A stretch of DNA of 64,000 nucleotides, from NCBI GenBank assembly GCA_963745915.1, contig CAVUZA010000002.1:1116001-1180000 (forward strand), in the 5' to 3' direction. Both the position numbers and the translations under genes were made by a program. Positions 1-7,537 of the stretch are shown piece by piece. The DNA is from VRUE01 sp963745915. GTDB taxonomy: Bacteria; Actinomycetota; Thermoleophilia; Solirubrobacterales; 70-9. The notes under the pieces were generated by a model. That model worked only from the letters and a program-made list of their open reading frames with translations, did not search any database and was not told where the DNA came from. Each line of letters starts with the position of its first letter. Position 1 is the stretch's first letter.

Positions 1-876
1 GCCGCCTACCTGCTGGTCTCGGTCGCGCTCTGGCTCGTCCCCAACCCGATGGGCGGCAACGCCGTCCGCCTCGGCGCCCTCTTCGGCGGCCCCGTGCTCG
101 CCGCCGTGGTGCTCGCCCGCCGGCCGCGCGTCTCGCCCTGGTTCCTCGCCCTCTTCATGGCCGGCGGCCTCTACTGGCAGGTGACCGCCAGCGTCAACCA
201 GATCGCCCGCAGCGTCGGCGACCCCTCGACCTCGCGCGAGTACTTCCAGCCGGCGGCGAGCTGGCTGCGCGAGCACGCCGGCCCCGGCGTCCGGGTCGAG
301 GTGCCGCCGACCGCCAACCACTGGGAGTCGGCCTACCTCGCCTCGCAGGTCGAGCTCGCCCGCGGCTGGCTGCGCCAGCTCGACACCACCCGCGACGACG
401 TCTTCTACGGCGACGACGAGCTGCTCACCCCGGCCGCCTACGGCCGCTGGCTGCGCGGCAACGCGATCTCCTACGTAGCCCTCCCCGACGCGCCGCTCGA
501 CTACTCCTCGGTTGCCGAGAGCCGCCTGATCCGCAGCGAGCCCGGCTACCTCGACCTGCGCTGGGCCGGCCCGCACTGGCGCATCTACGCGGTCCGCGAC
601 CCCGCTCCGCTGGTCGAGCCGATCGGCGCCGCTGCGGCCCAGGTGCTCTGGACCGGCCGCCAGGGCTTCGCCCTCGACGTGCGCCGTCCCGGCGAGTTCC
701 TCGTCCGCGTCGCCTTCACCCCCTACTGGTCGATCGCCCGCGGCAGCGGCTGCCTGCTCCGCCACGGCGAGTGGACCCTCGCCCGCGCCTCCCGTCCCGG
801 CGTCTTCCGCGTCGCCGCCGACTTCTCCGTCGGCCGCGCCTGGAACGCGGTTACCGGCGCGCACAAGACCTGCTGA
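1..876 (+). CDS. C-terminal part of a multi-pass membrane protein (5' end outside window)
   Basis: The frame is open from the first base and ends at TGA 874-876, so only the last 291 residues are seen. The start has three hydrophobic stretches (LLVSVALWLV, the GALFGGPVLAAVVLA region and WFLALFMAGGLYW), which look like the final membrane segments. They are followed by about 230 polar residues that are probably extracytoplasmic. This part contains YFQPAASWLREH and many Trp, Tyr and Asp residues. The architecture resembles large actinobacterial membrane proteins that carry a soluble C-terminal domain after a glycosyltransferase-like membrane core. I cannot name the family from this fragment. An internal ATG at position 49 is probably not the start because homologous-looking membrane sequence precedes it. 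Confidence 0.6.
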   Translation, partial: AAYLLVSVALWLVPNPMGGNAVRLGALFGGPVLAAVVLARRPRVSPWFLALFMAGGLYWQVTASVNQIARSVGDPSTSREYFQPAASWLREHAGPGVRVEVPPTANHWESAYLASQVELARGWLRQLDTTRDDVFYGDDELLTPAAYGRWLRGNAISYVALPDAPLDYSSVAESRLIRSEPGYLDLRWAGPHWRIYAVRDPAPLVEPIGAAAAQVLWTGRQGFALDVRRPGEFLVRVAFTPYWSIARGSGCLLRHGEWTLARASRPGVFRVAADFSVGRAWNAVTGAHKTC

Positions 877-880
877 CGGA

Positions 881-930
881 GACGTGCCGTCCCACAGGTG
901 CCGAAAATGACCTCCGTAGGACGGCACGTC
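881..930. repeat. 50-nt palindromic repeat, family A, copy 1
   Basis: The outer arms GACGTGCCGTCC (881-892) and GGACGGCACGTC (919-930) are perfectly complementary; the inner part is degenerate but keeps the ATGACCTCC block of the copy at 30093-30142. The copy starts 4 nt after the stop of the upstream gene and could fold as a terminator. Two other copies of identical length lie at 27809 and 30093. Confidence 0.75.
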
Positions 931-949
931 TGGTGGTAGGTTGCGGGGC

Positions 950-1579
950 GTGAGGAAGCTCGCGCTCGTCCCGGGGCTCGCCGCCGTCGCCTTGCTCGCC
1001 GCGCTTCTGGCGCCGGCAGGAGCAGCGGCGGACTGCCCCAGCTTCCGGGTCCTGCACAACGACCGGATCGGGCCGGCGGTGCTGCCGGCCGGCAACTACT
1101 CGGTCACGCCCGGGCCGAACTCGGCGCTCAGCTGCGCCAACGCCTCGCGCCTCTTCACCCGCTTCCTCGAGGACTGGGACGGGGTGCTGCCGCGCCCCTG
1201 GCGTGTCGTCTCGCAGGGCCGCGGCCGGGCCGCCTTCCGCCGCGGCGGAGCGCTCGGCTTCACCGTCGCCCGCATCGGCGGCGGCGGGGGCGGCGGCAAC
1301 AATCGGCTCGGCGTGCTCTGCCGCAACAGCTTCTTCGTCAACACCGGCACCCGCGTCGGTCCGCTGCAGTTCCCGCGCGGCAACTACCTGCTCTACATCC
1401 CGCCGCGCTCGGGCATCAGCTGCCGCCGCGCCTCGATCCTCTTCACCCGCTTCCTCGGCGCACCCGGTGGCCGCCTGCCGGCGCCCTGGCGGGTCAGGGT
1501 GCAGACCGCGACCTTCTTCAAGCCGTCCCACCCGACCCGCTCCGCCTTCAGGGTCGAGTCCGCAACCGGCGCCGGCTGA
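950..1579 (+). CDS. Small secreted protein with two tandem homologous units
   Basis: The product has about 209 residues. I prefer GTG 950 because GGTAGG at 935-940 is well spaced from it; TTG 941 in the same frame is an alternative. The N-terminus (MRKLALVPGLAAVALL then LLAPAGAAA) is a clear signal peptide. The mature part is two copies of one unit of about 65 residues. Unit 1 runs from CPSFRVLHNDRIGP through LPAGNYSV and CANASRLFTRFLED to LPRPWRV. Unit 2 runs from CRNSFFVNTGTRVGP through FPRGNYLL and CRRASILFTRFLGAP to LPAPWRV. A glycine run separates them. Each unit has two cysteines, suggesting one disulfide per unit. I do not recognise the fold, and no catalytic motif is visible. Confidence 0.72.
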   Translation: MRKLALVPGLAAVALLAALLAPAGAAADCPSFRVLHNDRIGPAVLPAGNYSVTPGPNSALSCANASRLFTRFLEDWDGVLPRPWRVVSQGRGRAAFRRGGALGFTVARIGGGGGGGNNRLGVLCRNSFFVNTGTRVGPLQFPRGNYLLYIPPRSGISCRRASILFTRFLGAPGGRLPAPWRVRVQTATFFKPSHPTRSAFRVESATGAG

Positions 1580-1592
1580 GGGTCACCCTGCC

Positions 1593-1637
1593 GGTGCAAC
1601 GCGTTTGCGGCCTATTTGACCGCAAACGCGTTGCACC
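1593..1637. terminator. Perfect 18-bp hairpin between convergent genes (palindrome family C)
   Basis: The arms GGTGCAACGCGTTTGCGG (1593-1610) and its complement (1620-1637) flank a 9-nt loop. The hairpin sits between two convergent genes ending at 1579 and 1642, so it probably serves as a bidirectional terminator. A 45-nt relative with one arm mismatch occurs at 34723-34767. Confidence 0.75.
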
Positions 1638-1641
1638 CTTT

Positions 1642-2976
1642 TCATAGCGCCAGCGAGAGCGGCTCTTCGAGCAGCGCCTTGATCCGCGCCAGGAACTCGG
1701 CGGCGGGGGCGCCGTAGAGGATGCGGTGGTCGCAGGCGAGGTTGACGCGCATCAGGTGGGCGGTGGCGATCTCGCCATCGCGGGCGACCGGCTGCTCGAC
1801 GATCGCGCCGACCGCGAGGATCGCCGCCTGCGGCGGGTTGATCACCGCGGCGAAGGAGTCGATCCCGTACATCCCCAGGTTGGAGACGGTGAAGGTCGCG
1901 CCCGAGAGCTCCGGGGGGGTGATCTGCCCGTCGCGCACCTTCTGCGCCAGGGCGCGCGAGTCGCTGGCGATCTGGCGCAGGCTCTTGCGGTCGGCGTCGA
2001 AGACGGTGGGGACGACGAGCGCGTCGTTGGCCGCCACCGCGACGCCGACGTTGACCCGCGAGTAGAGCTCGAAGCGCCCGTCGCGGTAGGCGCCGTTGGC
2101 CCGCGGGTGCTCGCGCAGCGCCAGGGCGCAGGCCTTGACCACCATGTCGTTGAACGACGGCACCACGTCGCCCTCCCTGGCGCCGGCCTTGATCTGCCCA
2201 CGGGCGGCGACCAGCCGGCTCATCTCGACGGTCGCCTCGAGGTAGAAGTGCGGCGCCGTCGCCTTCGACTCGGCCATCCGCCGGGCGACGGTCGACTGCA
2301 GCTTGGACGGGTCCTCGTAGGTGACCTCGCCCTTGGCGGTAGCGGGACTGGGGGGTTGGGCCGCGGGTCCTGTCGCGGGGGCAGGGGGGGCGCTGCGGGC
2401 GACGTCGTCCTCGACCCCCCCTGCCCCCGCACCACCCGCGGCAGAAGCCGCCTTCTCGACGTCCACTTTGACGATCCGCCCACCGGGCCCCGAGCCCTTG
2501 ATGCCCCCCAGCTCAACCCCGCGCTCGCGAGCGATCCGCTTCGCCACCGGCGACGCCTTGACGCGACCATCGCCGTTCGTAGCCTGGCGCTGAGTTGCCC
2601 GATCCGCTGGTTCCGCGGGTGGCGCTGTAGGGGGGCCCACCCCCGAGGAAGCTTCAGCTACCGCAGGGGGTGGGGGGTCCCCTGCAGCGACAGGACCCGC
2701 GGACCCAGCGCTTCGTCCCTCACCGTCCCGTCCACCCCCATCCGAGTCCCCGATCCGCGCGATAACCGCGCCGATCGGCAGGGTCTCGCCCTCGTCGGCC
2801 ACGATCTCACTCAGCGTCCCGGCCACGTCCGCTTCGTAGGCCATGTTCGCCTTGTCGGTCTCGATCTCGACCAGCTCGTCGCCGACCGCGACCTCGTCGC
2901 CGACCTGCTTCAGCCACTGCAGGATCGTGCCCTCCTCCATCGAGTCCGAGAGGCGTGGCATCACCACCTCGGGCAT
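1642..2976 (-). CDS. pdhC: Dihydrolipoamide acyltransferase (E2) of a pyruvate/2-oxoacid dehydrogenase complex
   Basis: This 444-residue E2 moves the acyl group from lipoamide to CoA. The N-terminal lipoyl domain (residues 1-78) carries the lipoylation motif ETDKANM with Lys42. A long Pro/Ala/Gly-rich linker follows. The peripheral-subunit-binding domain is near 140-175 (KASPVAKRIARERGV, GPGGRIVK). The catalytic domain ends with DHRILYGAPAAEFL. The usual Asp of HxxxDG is Tyr here, a variant also known in chloroplast-type E2 proteins; the catalytic His is kept. ATG overlaps the pdhB stop by one base (TGATG), so the gene is translationally coupled as the third gene of pdhA-pdhB-pdhC. The acyl substrate (pyruvate or branched chain) cannot be settled from sequence alone. 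Confidence 0.93.
   Translation of the reverse strand: MPEVVMPRLSDSMEEGTILQWLKQVGDEVAVGDELVEIETDKANMAYEADVAGTLSEIVADEGETLPIGAVIARIGDSDGGGRDGEGRSAGSAGPVAAGDPPPPAVAEASSGVGPPTAPPAEPADRATQRQATNGDGRVKASPVAKRIARERGVELGGIKGSGPGGRIVKVDVEKAASAAGGAGAGGVEDDVARSAPPAPATGPAAQPPSPATAKGEVTYEDPSKLQSTVARRMAESKATAPHFYLEATVEMSRLVAARGQIKAGAREGDVVPSFNDMVVKACALALREHPRANGAYRDGRFELYSRVNVGVAVAANDALVVPTVFDADRKSLRQIASDSRALAQKVRDGQITPPELSGATFTVSNLGMYGIDSFAAVINPPQAAILAVGAIVEQPVARDGEIATAHLMRVNLACDHRILYGAPAAEFLARIKALLEEPLSLAL
2363..2700. repeat. Nested inverted repeats inside the E2 linker coding region
   Basis: GCGGGTCCTGTCGC (2363-2376) is the exact complement of 2687-2700. Inside it, GCGGGGGCAGGGGGGG (2375-2390) pairs perfectly with 2415-2430, and an imperfect G-rich hairpin lies at about 2625-2693. 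The block encodes the low-complexity linker between the lipoyl and subunit-binding domains, where length and sequence are tolerant. Confidence 0.6.
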
Positions 2977-3965
2977 CAGATGCTCCCCTCGAGCGCGGCC
3001 AGGGCCGCGTGCACGACGTGCTCGGTGTGCGGGATCGCCGCCTGCTCGAGCCGTTTCGAGTAGGGCATTGGCACGTCGGCGCCGGTCACCCGCTGGACCG
3101 GCGCGTCGAGGTGGTCGAAGGCCTGCTCGGAGATCAGCGCCGCCAGGTTGGCGCCGACGCCGCCGTGCGGCCAGCCCTCCTCGACGATCACCGCGCGGTT
3201 GGTCTTGCGCACCGAGGCGAGGATCGTGTCGAGGTCGAGCGGGCGCAGGGTGCGCGGGTCGATCACCTCGGCCTCGACCCCGTGCTCGTTGGCCAGCGTC
3301 CGCGCCGCGTCCTCGGCGACGTGGGCCATCTTCAGCAGGCCGACGATCGTCACGTCGCCGCCCTCGCGGCGCACCGCGGCCTCGCCGAAGCGCAGCACCT
3401 CGTCGTCGCCCTCGGGCACCTCGCCGCGCCGGCCGTAGAGGCTCTCGTGCTCGATGAAGACCACCGGGTTGTCGTCGCGGATCGCCGCCTTGAGCAGCGC
3501 CTTGCCGTCGGCCGGGGTCGAGGGGCAGGCGACGAGCAGGCCCGGCACCTGCAGGAAGAGCGCCTCGAAGCTGTGCGAGTGGGTGGGGCCGAGCTGGTGG
3601 CCGCCGCCGCCCGGCATCCGCACCACCAGCGGCACCCGCGCCTGGCCGTTGAACATGTAGGGGATCGCCGCCGCGTGGTTGACGATCTGGTCGAGGGCGA
3701 GCAGCGAGAAGTTGACCGTCATCAGCTCGACCACCGGGCGCAGCCCGGCCATCGCCGCGCCGACCCCGGTGCCGACGATCGTGTTCTCGGAGATCGGCGT
3801 GTCGCGCACCCGTCGCTCGCCGAACTCCTCGAGCAGCCCTTCGGTCACCTTGAACGCGCCCTGGAAGACGCCGACGTCCTCGCCCATCACCAGCACCGCC
3901 TCGTCGCGGCGCATCTCCTCCGCCATCGCGTCGCGCAGCGCCTCGCGCATCCGCAGCTCGGCCAC
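2976..3965 (-). CDS. pdhB: Pyruvate/2-oxoacid dehydrogenase E1 component, beta subunit
   Basis: The 329-residue beta subunit pairs with PdhA in the thiamine-diphosphate-dependent E1 that decarboxylates the oxoacid and acylates E2. Visible family blocks are VMGEDVGVFQGAFKVTEGL near the N-terminus, DTPISENTIVGTGVGAAMAG, GGHQLGPTHSHSFEALFLQV and the C-terminal VIVEEGWPHGG. The GTG start overlaps the pdhA stop (TAGTG), which decides the start against longer upstream in-frame sequence. The reading frame upstream of this GTG is low-complexity and antisense to nothing useful. Confidence 0.93.
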   Translation of the reverse strand: MAELRMREALRDAMAEEMRRDEAVLVMGEDVGVFQGAFKVTEGLLEEFGERRVRDTPISENTIVGTGVGAAMAGLRPVVELMTVNFSLLALDQIVNHAAAIPYMFNGQARVPLVVRMPGGGGHQLGPTHSHSFEALFLQVPGLLVACPSTPADGKALLKAAIRDDNPVVFIEHESLYGRRGEVPEGDDEVLRFGEAAVRREGGDVTIVGLLKMAHVAEDAARTLANEHGVEAEVIDPRTLRPLDLDTILASVRKTNRAVIVEEGWPHGGVGANLAALISEQAFDHLDAPVQRVTGADVPMPYSKRLEQAAIPHTEHVVHAALAALEGSI

Positions 3966-5164
3966 TAGTCCTCGACCTCCTCGACCTCGCCAGCGACCTC
4001 GGGCTCGCCGCCGTCGTCGATGTCGCCGCTCTCGGCGGGATTCGGCCTGGCCTGGGGGCGCGGGCCGTCCGGCTGGCCGCCGTAGGCGGCGCCCGCCTCG
4101 GCCAGCTCGCGGGCGGCCGCGGGCATCTCGCCCTCCTGCTCGCCGCGGTGCGGCTCGGGGCTGCGCTCGTCGACGGCGTACCAGGCGTCGTCGGACTCGA
4201 CCACGTAGAGCTTCTCGTAGAGCGTGTCGAGCGGCGGCTCGGGCGAGGCCTCGGCGAACTCGACCGCGGCCAGCACCGTCTCCTCGGCCTTCTCGCGCAG
4301 CCCGGCGACCTCGCGCTCGCCCAGCACCCCGGCCTCGATGCAGCGCCCGGCGAAGCTCTCGATCGGGTCCTTGTGCTGCCACTCCTCGACCTCCTCGCGC
4401 TCGCGGTAGACCTCGGGGTCGGCGGCGGAGTGGCCGCGGTAGCGGTAGGTGAAGGCCTCGATCATCGTCGGCCGGCGGTCCTCGCGCGCCGCCCGCACGC
4501 CCTCGGCGACCGCCTCGCGCACCGCCAGCACGTCCATCCCGTCGACCCGCTCGCCGGGGATGCCGTAGCCCTCCGCCTTCTCCGAGAGATCGGTCTGGCC
4601 CGAGTGGCGCTCGACTGAGGTGCCCATCCCGTAGAGGTTGTTCTCGACCAGGAAGAGCACCGGCAGGCTCCAGAGCGCCGCCAGGTTCATCGTCTCGCCG
4701 AAGTTGCCCGTGTTGGAGGCGCCGTCGCCGAACATGCAGACGGTGACCGCGTCTTCGCCCTTGTAGTCGGCGGCGAGGCCGAGCCCGGCGGCCAGCGGCA
4801 GGTTGCCGCCGACGATCCCGTAGCCGCCCATGAAGCGGCGCTCGGCGTCGAAGATGTGCATCGAGCCGCCGCGCCCGCCGCTGGTGCCGTCGACCCGGCC
4901 GAAGAGCTCGGCCATCACCCGCTTGGGCTCGGTGCCGCGGGCGATCGCGTGGCCGTGGGTGCGGTAGGTGCCGACCAGGTAGTCCTCCTCGCGCATCGCC
5001 GCTGTGGTGCCGACGATCGTCGCCTCCTCGCCGATCGCCAGGTGCAGGAAGCCCCCCGCCTTGGCCCGCTGGTACTGGCGCCCCGCCTCCTCCTCGAAGC
5101 GGCGGATCAGCGCCATCTTCGCCAGCAGCTCGTAACAGGTGGAGGCATCGGGCAAATCTGCCAT
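3965..5164 (-). CDS. pdhA: Pyruvate/2-oxoacid dehydrogenase E1 component, alpha subunit
   Basis: The product has 399 residues. The thiamine diphosphate motif GDGASNTGNFGETMNLA runs to LFLVENN, and RGGSMHIFDAERRFMGGYG, YRYRGHSAADPEVYR and the N-terminal IGEEATIVG block all match the E1 alpha family. ATG 5164 is preceded by AAGGTGG at proper spacing, so I prefer it to GTG 5173. About 55 C-terminal residues form an acidic, low-complexity tail (EVAGEVEEVED) not typical of the family. It is the first gene of the pdhA-pdhB-pdhC operon; the kappa-GST-like gene begins its own frame 11 bases upstream. Confidence 0.93.
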   Translation of the reverse strand: MADLPDASTCYELLAKMALIRRFEEEAGRQYQRAKAGGFLHLAIGEEATIVGTTAAMREEDYLVGTYRTHGHAIARGTEPKRVMAELFGRVDGTSGGRGGSMHIFDAERRFMGGYGIVGGNLPLAAGLGLAADYKGEDAVTVCMFGDGASNTGNFGETMNLAALWSLPVLFLVENNLYGMGTSVERHSGQTDLSEKAEGYGIPGERVDGMDVLAVREAVAEGVRAAREDRRPTMIEAFTYRYRGHSAADPEVYREREEVEEWQHKDPIESFAGRCIEAGVLGEREVAGLREKAEETVLAAVEFAEASPEPPLDTLYEKLYVVESDDAWYAVDERSPEPHRGEQEGEMPAAARELAEAGAAYGGQPDGPRPQARPNPAESGDIDDGGEPEVAGEVEEVED

Positions 5165-5174
5165 CGCAGCCACC

Positions 5175-5768
5175 TTAGCTAGCCGCGCTGACCGCCTCCT
5201 CCAGCCGGTCGTCCCCCCAGAAGACCCGCTCGCCGACGAGCAGCGAGGGCACCCCGGTGACGCCGAGGTCGCCTGCCCGCTCGGTCGCCGCGCGCAGCGC
5301 GTCCTTGATCCCGGCGGTTTGCACCGCCTTGGTCAGCGCCCGCGGATGCAGCTCGCAGGCGGCGGCGGCGATCAGCACGTTGTCGGGCTCGCTCAGGTCG
5401 CGGCCGGCGGCGAAGGCCTGGCGGAAGGCGGAGAGGGCGAAGGCGACGGTGCGGCCGGTCTGCTTGGCGAAGGCCGCGGCCCGCATCGCGACCAGGGTGT
5501 TGCCCGGCCAGGGCTCGGGCCAGGCCAGCGGCGGCAGGCCGTAGGCGGCGGCGCGCTGCTCGACCTCGGCGATCCCCTCCGCCCGCCCGGGCCCGTTGGC
5601 CCAGGAGTCGCGGCCGAAGCGCTGGAAGAGGCCGCCGAGCAGGACCGGCTGCCACTCGGGCTGCGGCAGCCCGGCCTCGCCGAAGAGGCCGCTGATCCGC
5701 TCCGCGCTCAGGTAGGCGTAGGGCGAGCCGAGATCGAAGTAGAAGGTGGCGCGAGGGGTCACAGCCAT
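5175..5768 (-). CDS. Thioredoxin-fold protein of the HCCA isomerase / kappa-GST (DsbA) family
   Basis: The product has 197 residues. The start FYFDLGSPYAYLSAERI is the signature of the 2-hydroxychromene-2-carboxylate isomerase/kappa glutathione transferase group: Ser in place of the DsbA CxxC. GVTGVPSLLVGERVFWGDDRLEE is the conserved cis-Pro region and C-terminal helix. There is no CxxC, so a thiol isomerase role is unlikely. ATG overlaps the upstream stop (TGATG), so it is cotranslated with the AlbA_2 gene, and it lies just upstream of pdhA on the same strand. The substrate is unknown. A naphthalene-type function is only the name of the founding member. Confidence 0.8.
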   Translation of the reverse strand: MAVTPRATFYFDLGSPYAYLSAERISGLFGEAGLPQPEWQPVLLGGLFQRFGRDSWANGPGRAEGIAEVEQRAAAYGLPPLAWPEPWPGNTLVAMRAAAFAKQTGRTVAFALSAFRQAFAAGRDLSEPDNVLIAAAACELHPRALTKAVQTAGIKDALRAATERAGDLGVTGVPSLLVGERVFWGDDRLEEAVSAAS

Positions 5769-7450
5769 CACTCCGCGCCGGTCAGCGCGATGTAGGCGCC
5801 CCTTCCATAGCCGTGGAGCTCGATCAACTCTTCTTGCTCGAGCTGCTTCTCGATCGCCAGCACCTGTTGTCGGTTATACCCCGAAAAGGAGCGTATCTCC
5901 GCATTTGTCAGTCGCCCGCGCTCGCGCAGGAGCTCGAGGATCTTGAGGCGGACGCCCTCTTCCTCGAGAGGATGCTCGGCGTCGGTGACTCCCCGTCCCC
6001 GGAGGCGCTCTGACATCGGGCGGGGGAGCTCATAGGCCGTGCCGCGTCCGCGCCCCCGGGTGACGAGGAGACCGCGTCGTCGCATCTCGGTCAGCTGGTT
6101 TGCGGCGTCGGACTCGCCGAGTTGAAGGTGCTCAGCTGCCGATCGACGGTCGATCAAGCCGGCGTCCATCAGCCTCCTGATCACGATCAGATCGTCGAGG
6201 CTGAGCGTGTCATCCCCTCTCTCGTGCTCGGCGATCCAGGCCACGAGCTCGTTGCTTCCCCCGAGGGGCAGGGAGACCGAGACAGACGCCTCGTCGGCCC
6301 GGTAGGTGGGTGGCCTGGCGCCACCTCGGAGAAGTCCCTCGAAGATCCGGTCCACGCCGAGGCCCGCTCGATTTGCCAGCCCCAGCTCCCGGAGGCTCCG
6401 GGCCAACAGCTCGTTGCGGTGCACCGGCGGATGCCGAAGGATGTTGGCTGGAGAGATGCCGCCGAGGAACCCGCCCGGACTGGTGATCTCGACTTTGTCC
6501 CGATGCAGCGCGACGATGATCCCCTGGCTGAGGAAGTAGTCACGATGCGCAACGGCATTCAGTACTGCCTCCCGGGCCACCTCCCAGCTGATCGTCGGGA
6601 TCTCGAGCTGAGCGAAGCCCCTCGGTTGAACCGTTCTCAGCGAGGTGGCGGCGGAGAGGAACTCCTCGATGCGGTCGAGTTCGGTCACCAGGGGGCCGCG
6701 GAGATCGCTCCGCTGGTCGTAACGCGTGCGGCTGGTGTGACGGAGGAGCATGACCTCGTGTTGCGGGAGCGCTCGCGCTATCGCCCCGGGCTTGCCGAAC
6801 AGCAGGATCGCGGCGCGGTTGAGCTCGTCTCCGACCATCAGGCCCAGGGCCTCGAGCAGGGCCGCGTCGTCCATGTCCGCCAGACGAGACGATCCGGGCT
6901 GGGCTCGAAGGCGTCCCCTGGCTCGTTCGAGGGCCGGCCCGTCGAGATCCTCCATGGAGGAGCCCTCGACCGGCGTCGCGGTCAGGTCGAGATCGCCCGA
7001 GGAGGCGATCATGCGGGCCAGGGTTGTCCCTGTCAGCGGCAGGCAGTTCTTTTCGACCCGGATCCAAGCCTGCCCTGAGGTGGTCGTATGGGGTGGGATG
7101 CCCTTGGGGACGTGGGCGGCCAGAAGTCGCTTCTCGGCGAAGACGAGCTCTTCGATCTCGATCAGGATGTGCGGGTCGGTCGCCTCATAGACCTCCCGCT
7201 CGAGTCCGGCACAGGAAACGTCCCCGACGCCGACCAGCGCCCGTTCCCGCCCCCGCGTGCGATCGGCGACGCCGGCCAGGAGGCAGCCGCCGCGCTGATT
7301 GGCCAGGCAGATCGCAGCTTTGACGAGCCAGCGCTTCAGCTCGTCGCGATTCGCTGGCCTGCCCTTGATCTCGAGCGTCTCGCTCTCGTCTGCTGTAACG
7401 CGATCGAGGTCCGTGAGCCGCGCGAGCAATTCCTCCGATGTCCACCGCAT
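5768..7450 (-). CDS. AlbA_2 (Schlafen AAA_4-like) putative ATP-binding transcriptional regulator with winged-helix C-terminus
   Basis: The product has 560 residues. The N-terminal AlbA_2 domain shows ESETLEIKGR, VKAAICLANQRGGCLLAGV and PHTTTSGQAWIRVEKN. The middle part has AREAVLNAVAHRDYFLSQG and VEITSPGGFLGGI, the GHKL-like segment typical of these proteins. HRNELLARSLRELGLANRAGLGVDRIFEG follows. The C-terminal 150 residues contain two helix-turn-helix-like stretches (LIDRRSAAEHLQLGESDAANQL; RLTNAEIRSFSGYNRQQVLAIEKQL). ATG 7450 has no Shine-Dalgarno but lies 8 nt behind TAGAAT, so it is probably leaderless. The promoter is buried in inverted repeats, suggesting autoregulation. Its position between the pdh genes and lpdA is suggestive, but no target can be deduced. 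Confidence 0.82.
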   Translation of the reverse strand: MRWTSEELLARLTDLDRVTADESETLEIKGRPANRDELKRWLVKAAICLANQRGGCLLAGVADRTRGRERALVGVGDVSCAGLEREVYEATDPHILIEIEELVFAEKRLLAAHVPKGIPPHTTTSGQAWIRVEKNCLPLTGTTLARMIASSGDLDLTATPVEGSSMEDLDGPALERARGRLRAQPGSSRLADMDDAALLEALGLMVGDELNRAAILLFGKPGAIARALPQHEVMLLRHTSRTRYDQRSDLRGPLVTELDRIEEFLSAATSLRTVQPRGFAQLEIPTISWEVAREAVLNAVAHRDYFLSQGIIVALHRDKVEITSPGGFLGGISPANILRHPPVHRNELLARSLRELGLANRAGLGVDRIFEGLLRGGARPPTYRADEASVSVSLPLGGSNELVAWIAEHERGDDTLSLDDLIVIRRLMDAGLIDRRSAAEHLQLGESDAANQLTEMRRRGLLVTRGRGRGTAYELPRPMSERLRGRGVTDAEHPLEEEGVRLKILELLRERGRLTNAEIRSFSGYNRQQVLAIEKQLEQEELIELHGYGRGAYIALTGAE

Positions 7451-7451
7451 A

Positions 7452-7493
7452 GAATTGCATTCTAGCAATTCTTAATTGCATGAATTAGCAATT
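7452..7493 (-). promoter_or_regulatory. Promoter with two inverted repeats, probable autoregulatory operator
   Basis: Repeat 1 is GAATTGC (7452-7458) with GCAATTC (7465-7471), spacer 6. Repeat 2 is AATTGC (7474-7479) with GCAATT (7488-7493), spacer 8. A -10-like TAGAAT (minus strand, 7459-7464) forms the spacer of repeat 1 and lies 8 nt before the start codon at 7450. Binding to the repeats would cover the promoter. The AT-rich patch stands out from its GC-rich surroundings. Confidence 0.7.
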
Positions 7494-7537
7494 CGCTCGC
7501 GCCCGGGCAATCAATTCACCCGTAAGAGCGAGGGATC

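Noticed and set aside
1642..2976. Inactive E2 because the catalytic Asp of HxxxDG is Tyr
   Set aside because: The HRxxYG variant occurs in other functional E2 proteins, and the catalytic His and all other domains are intact in a complete pdh operon.
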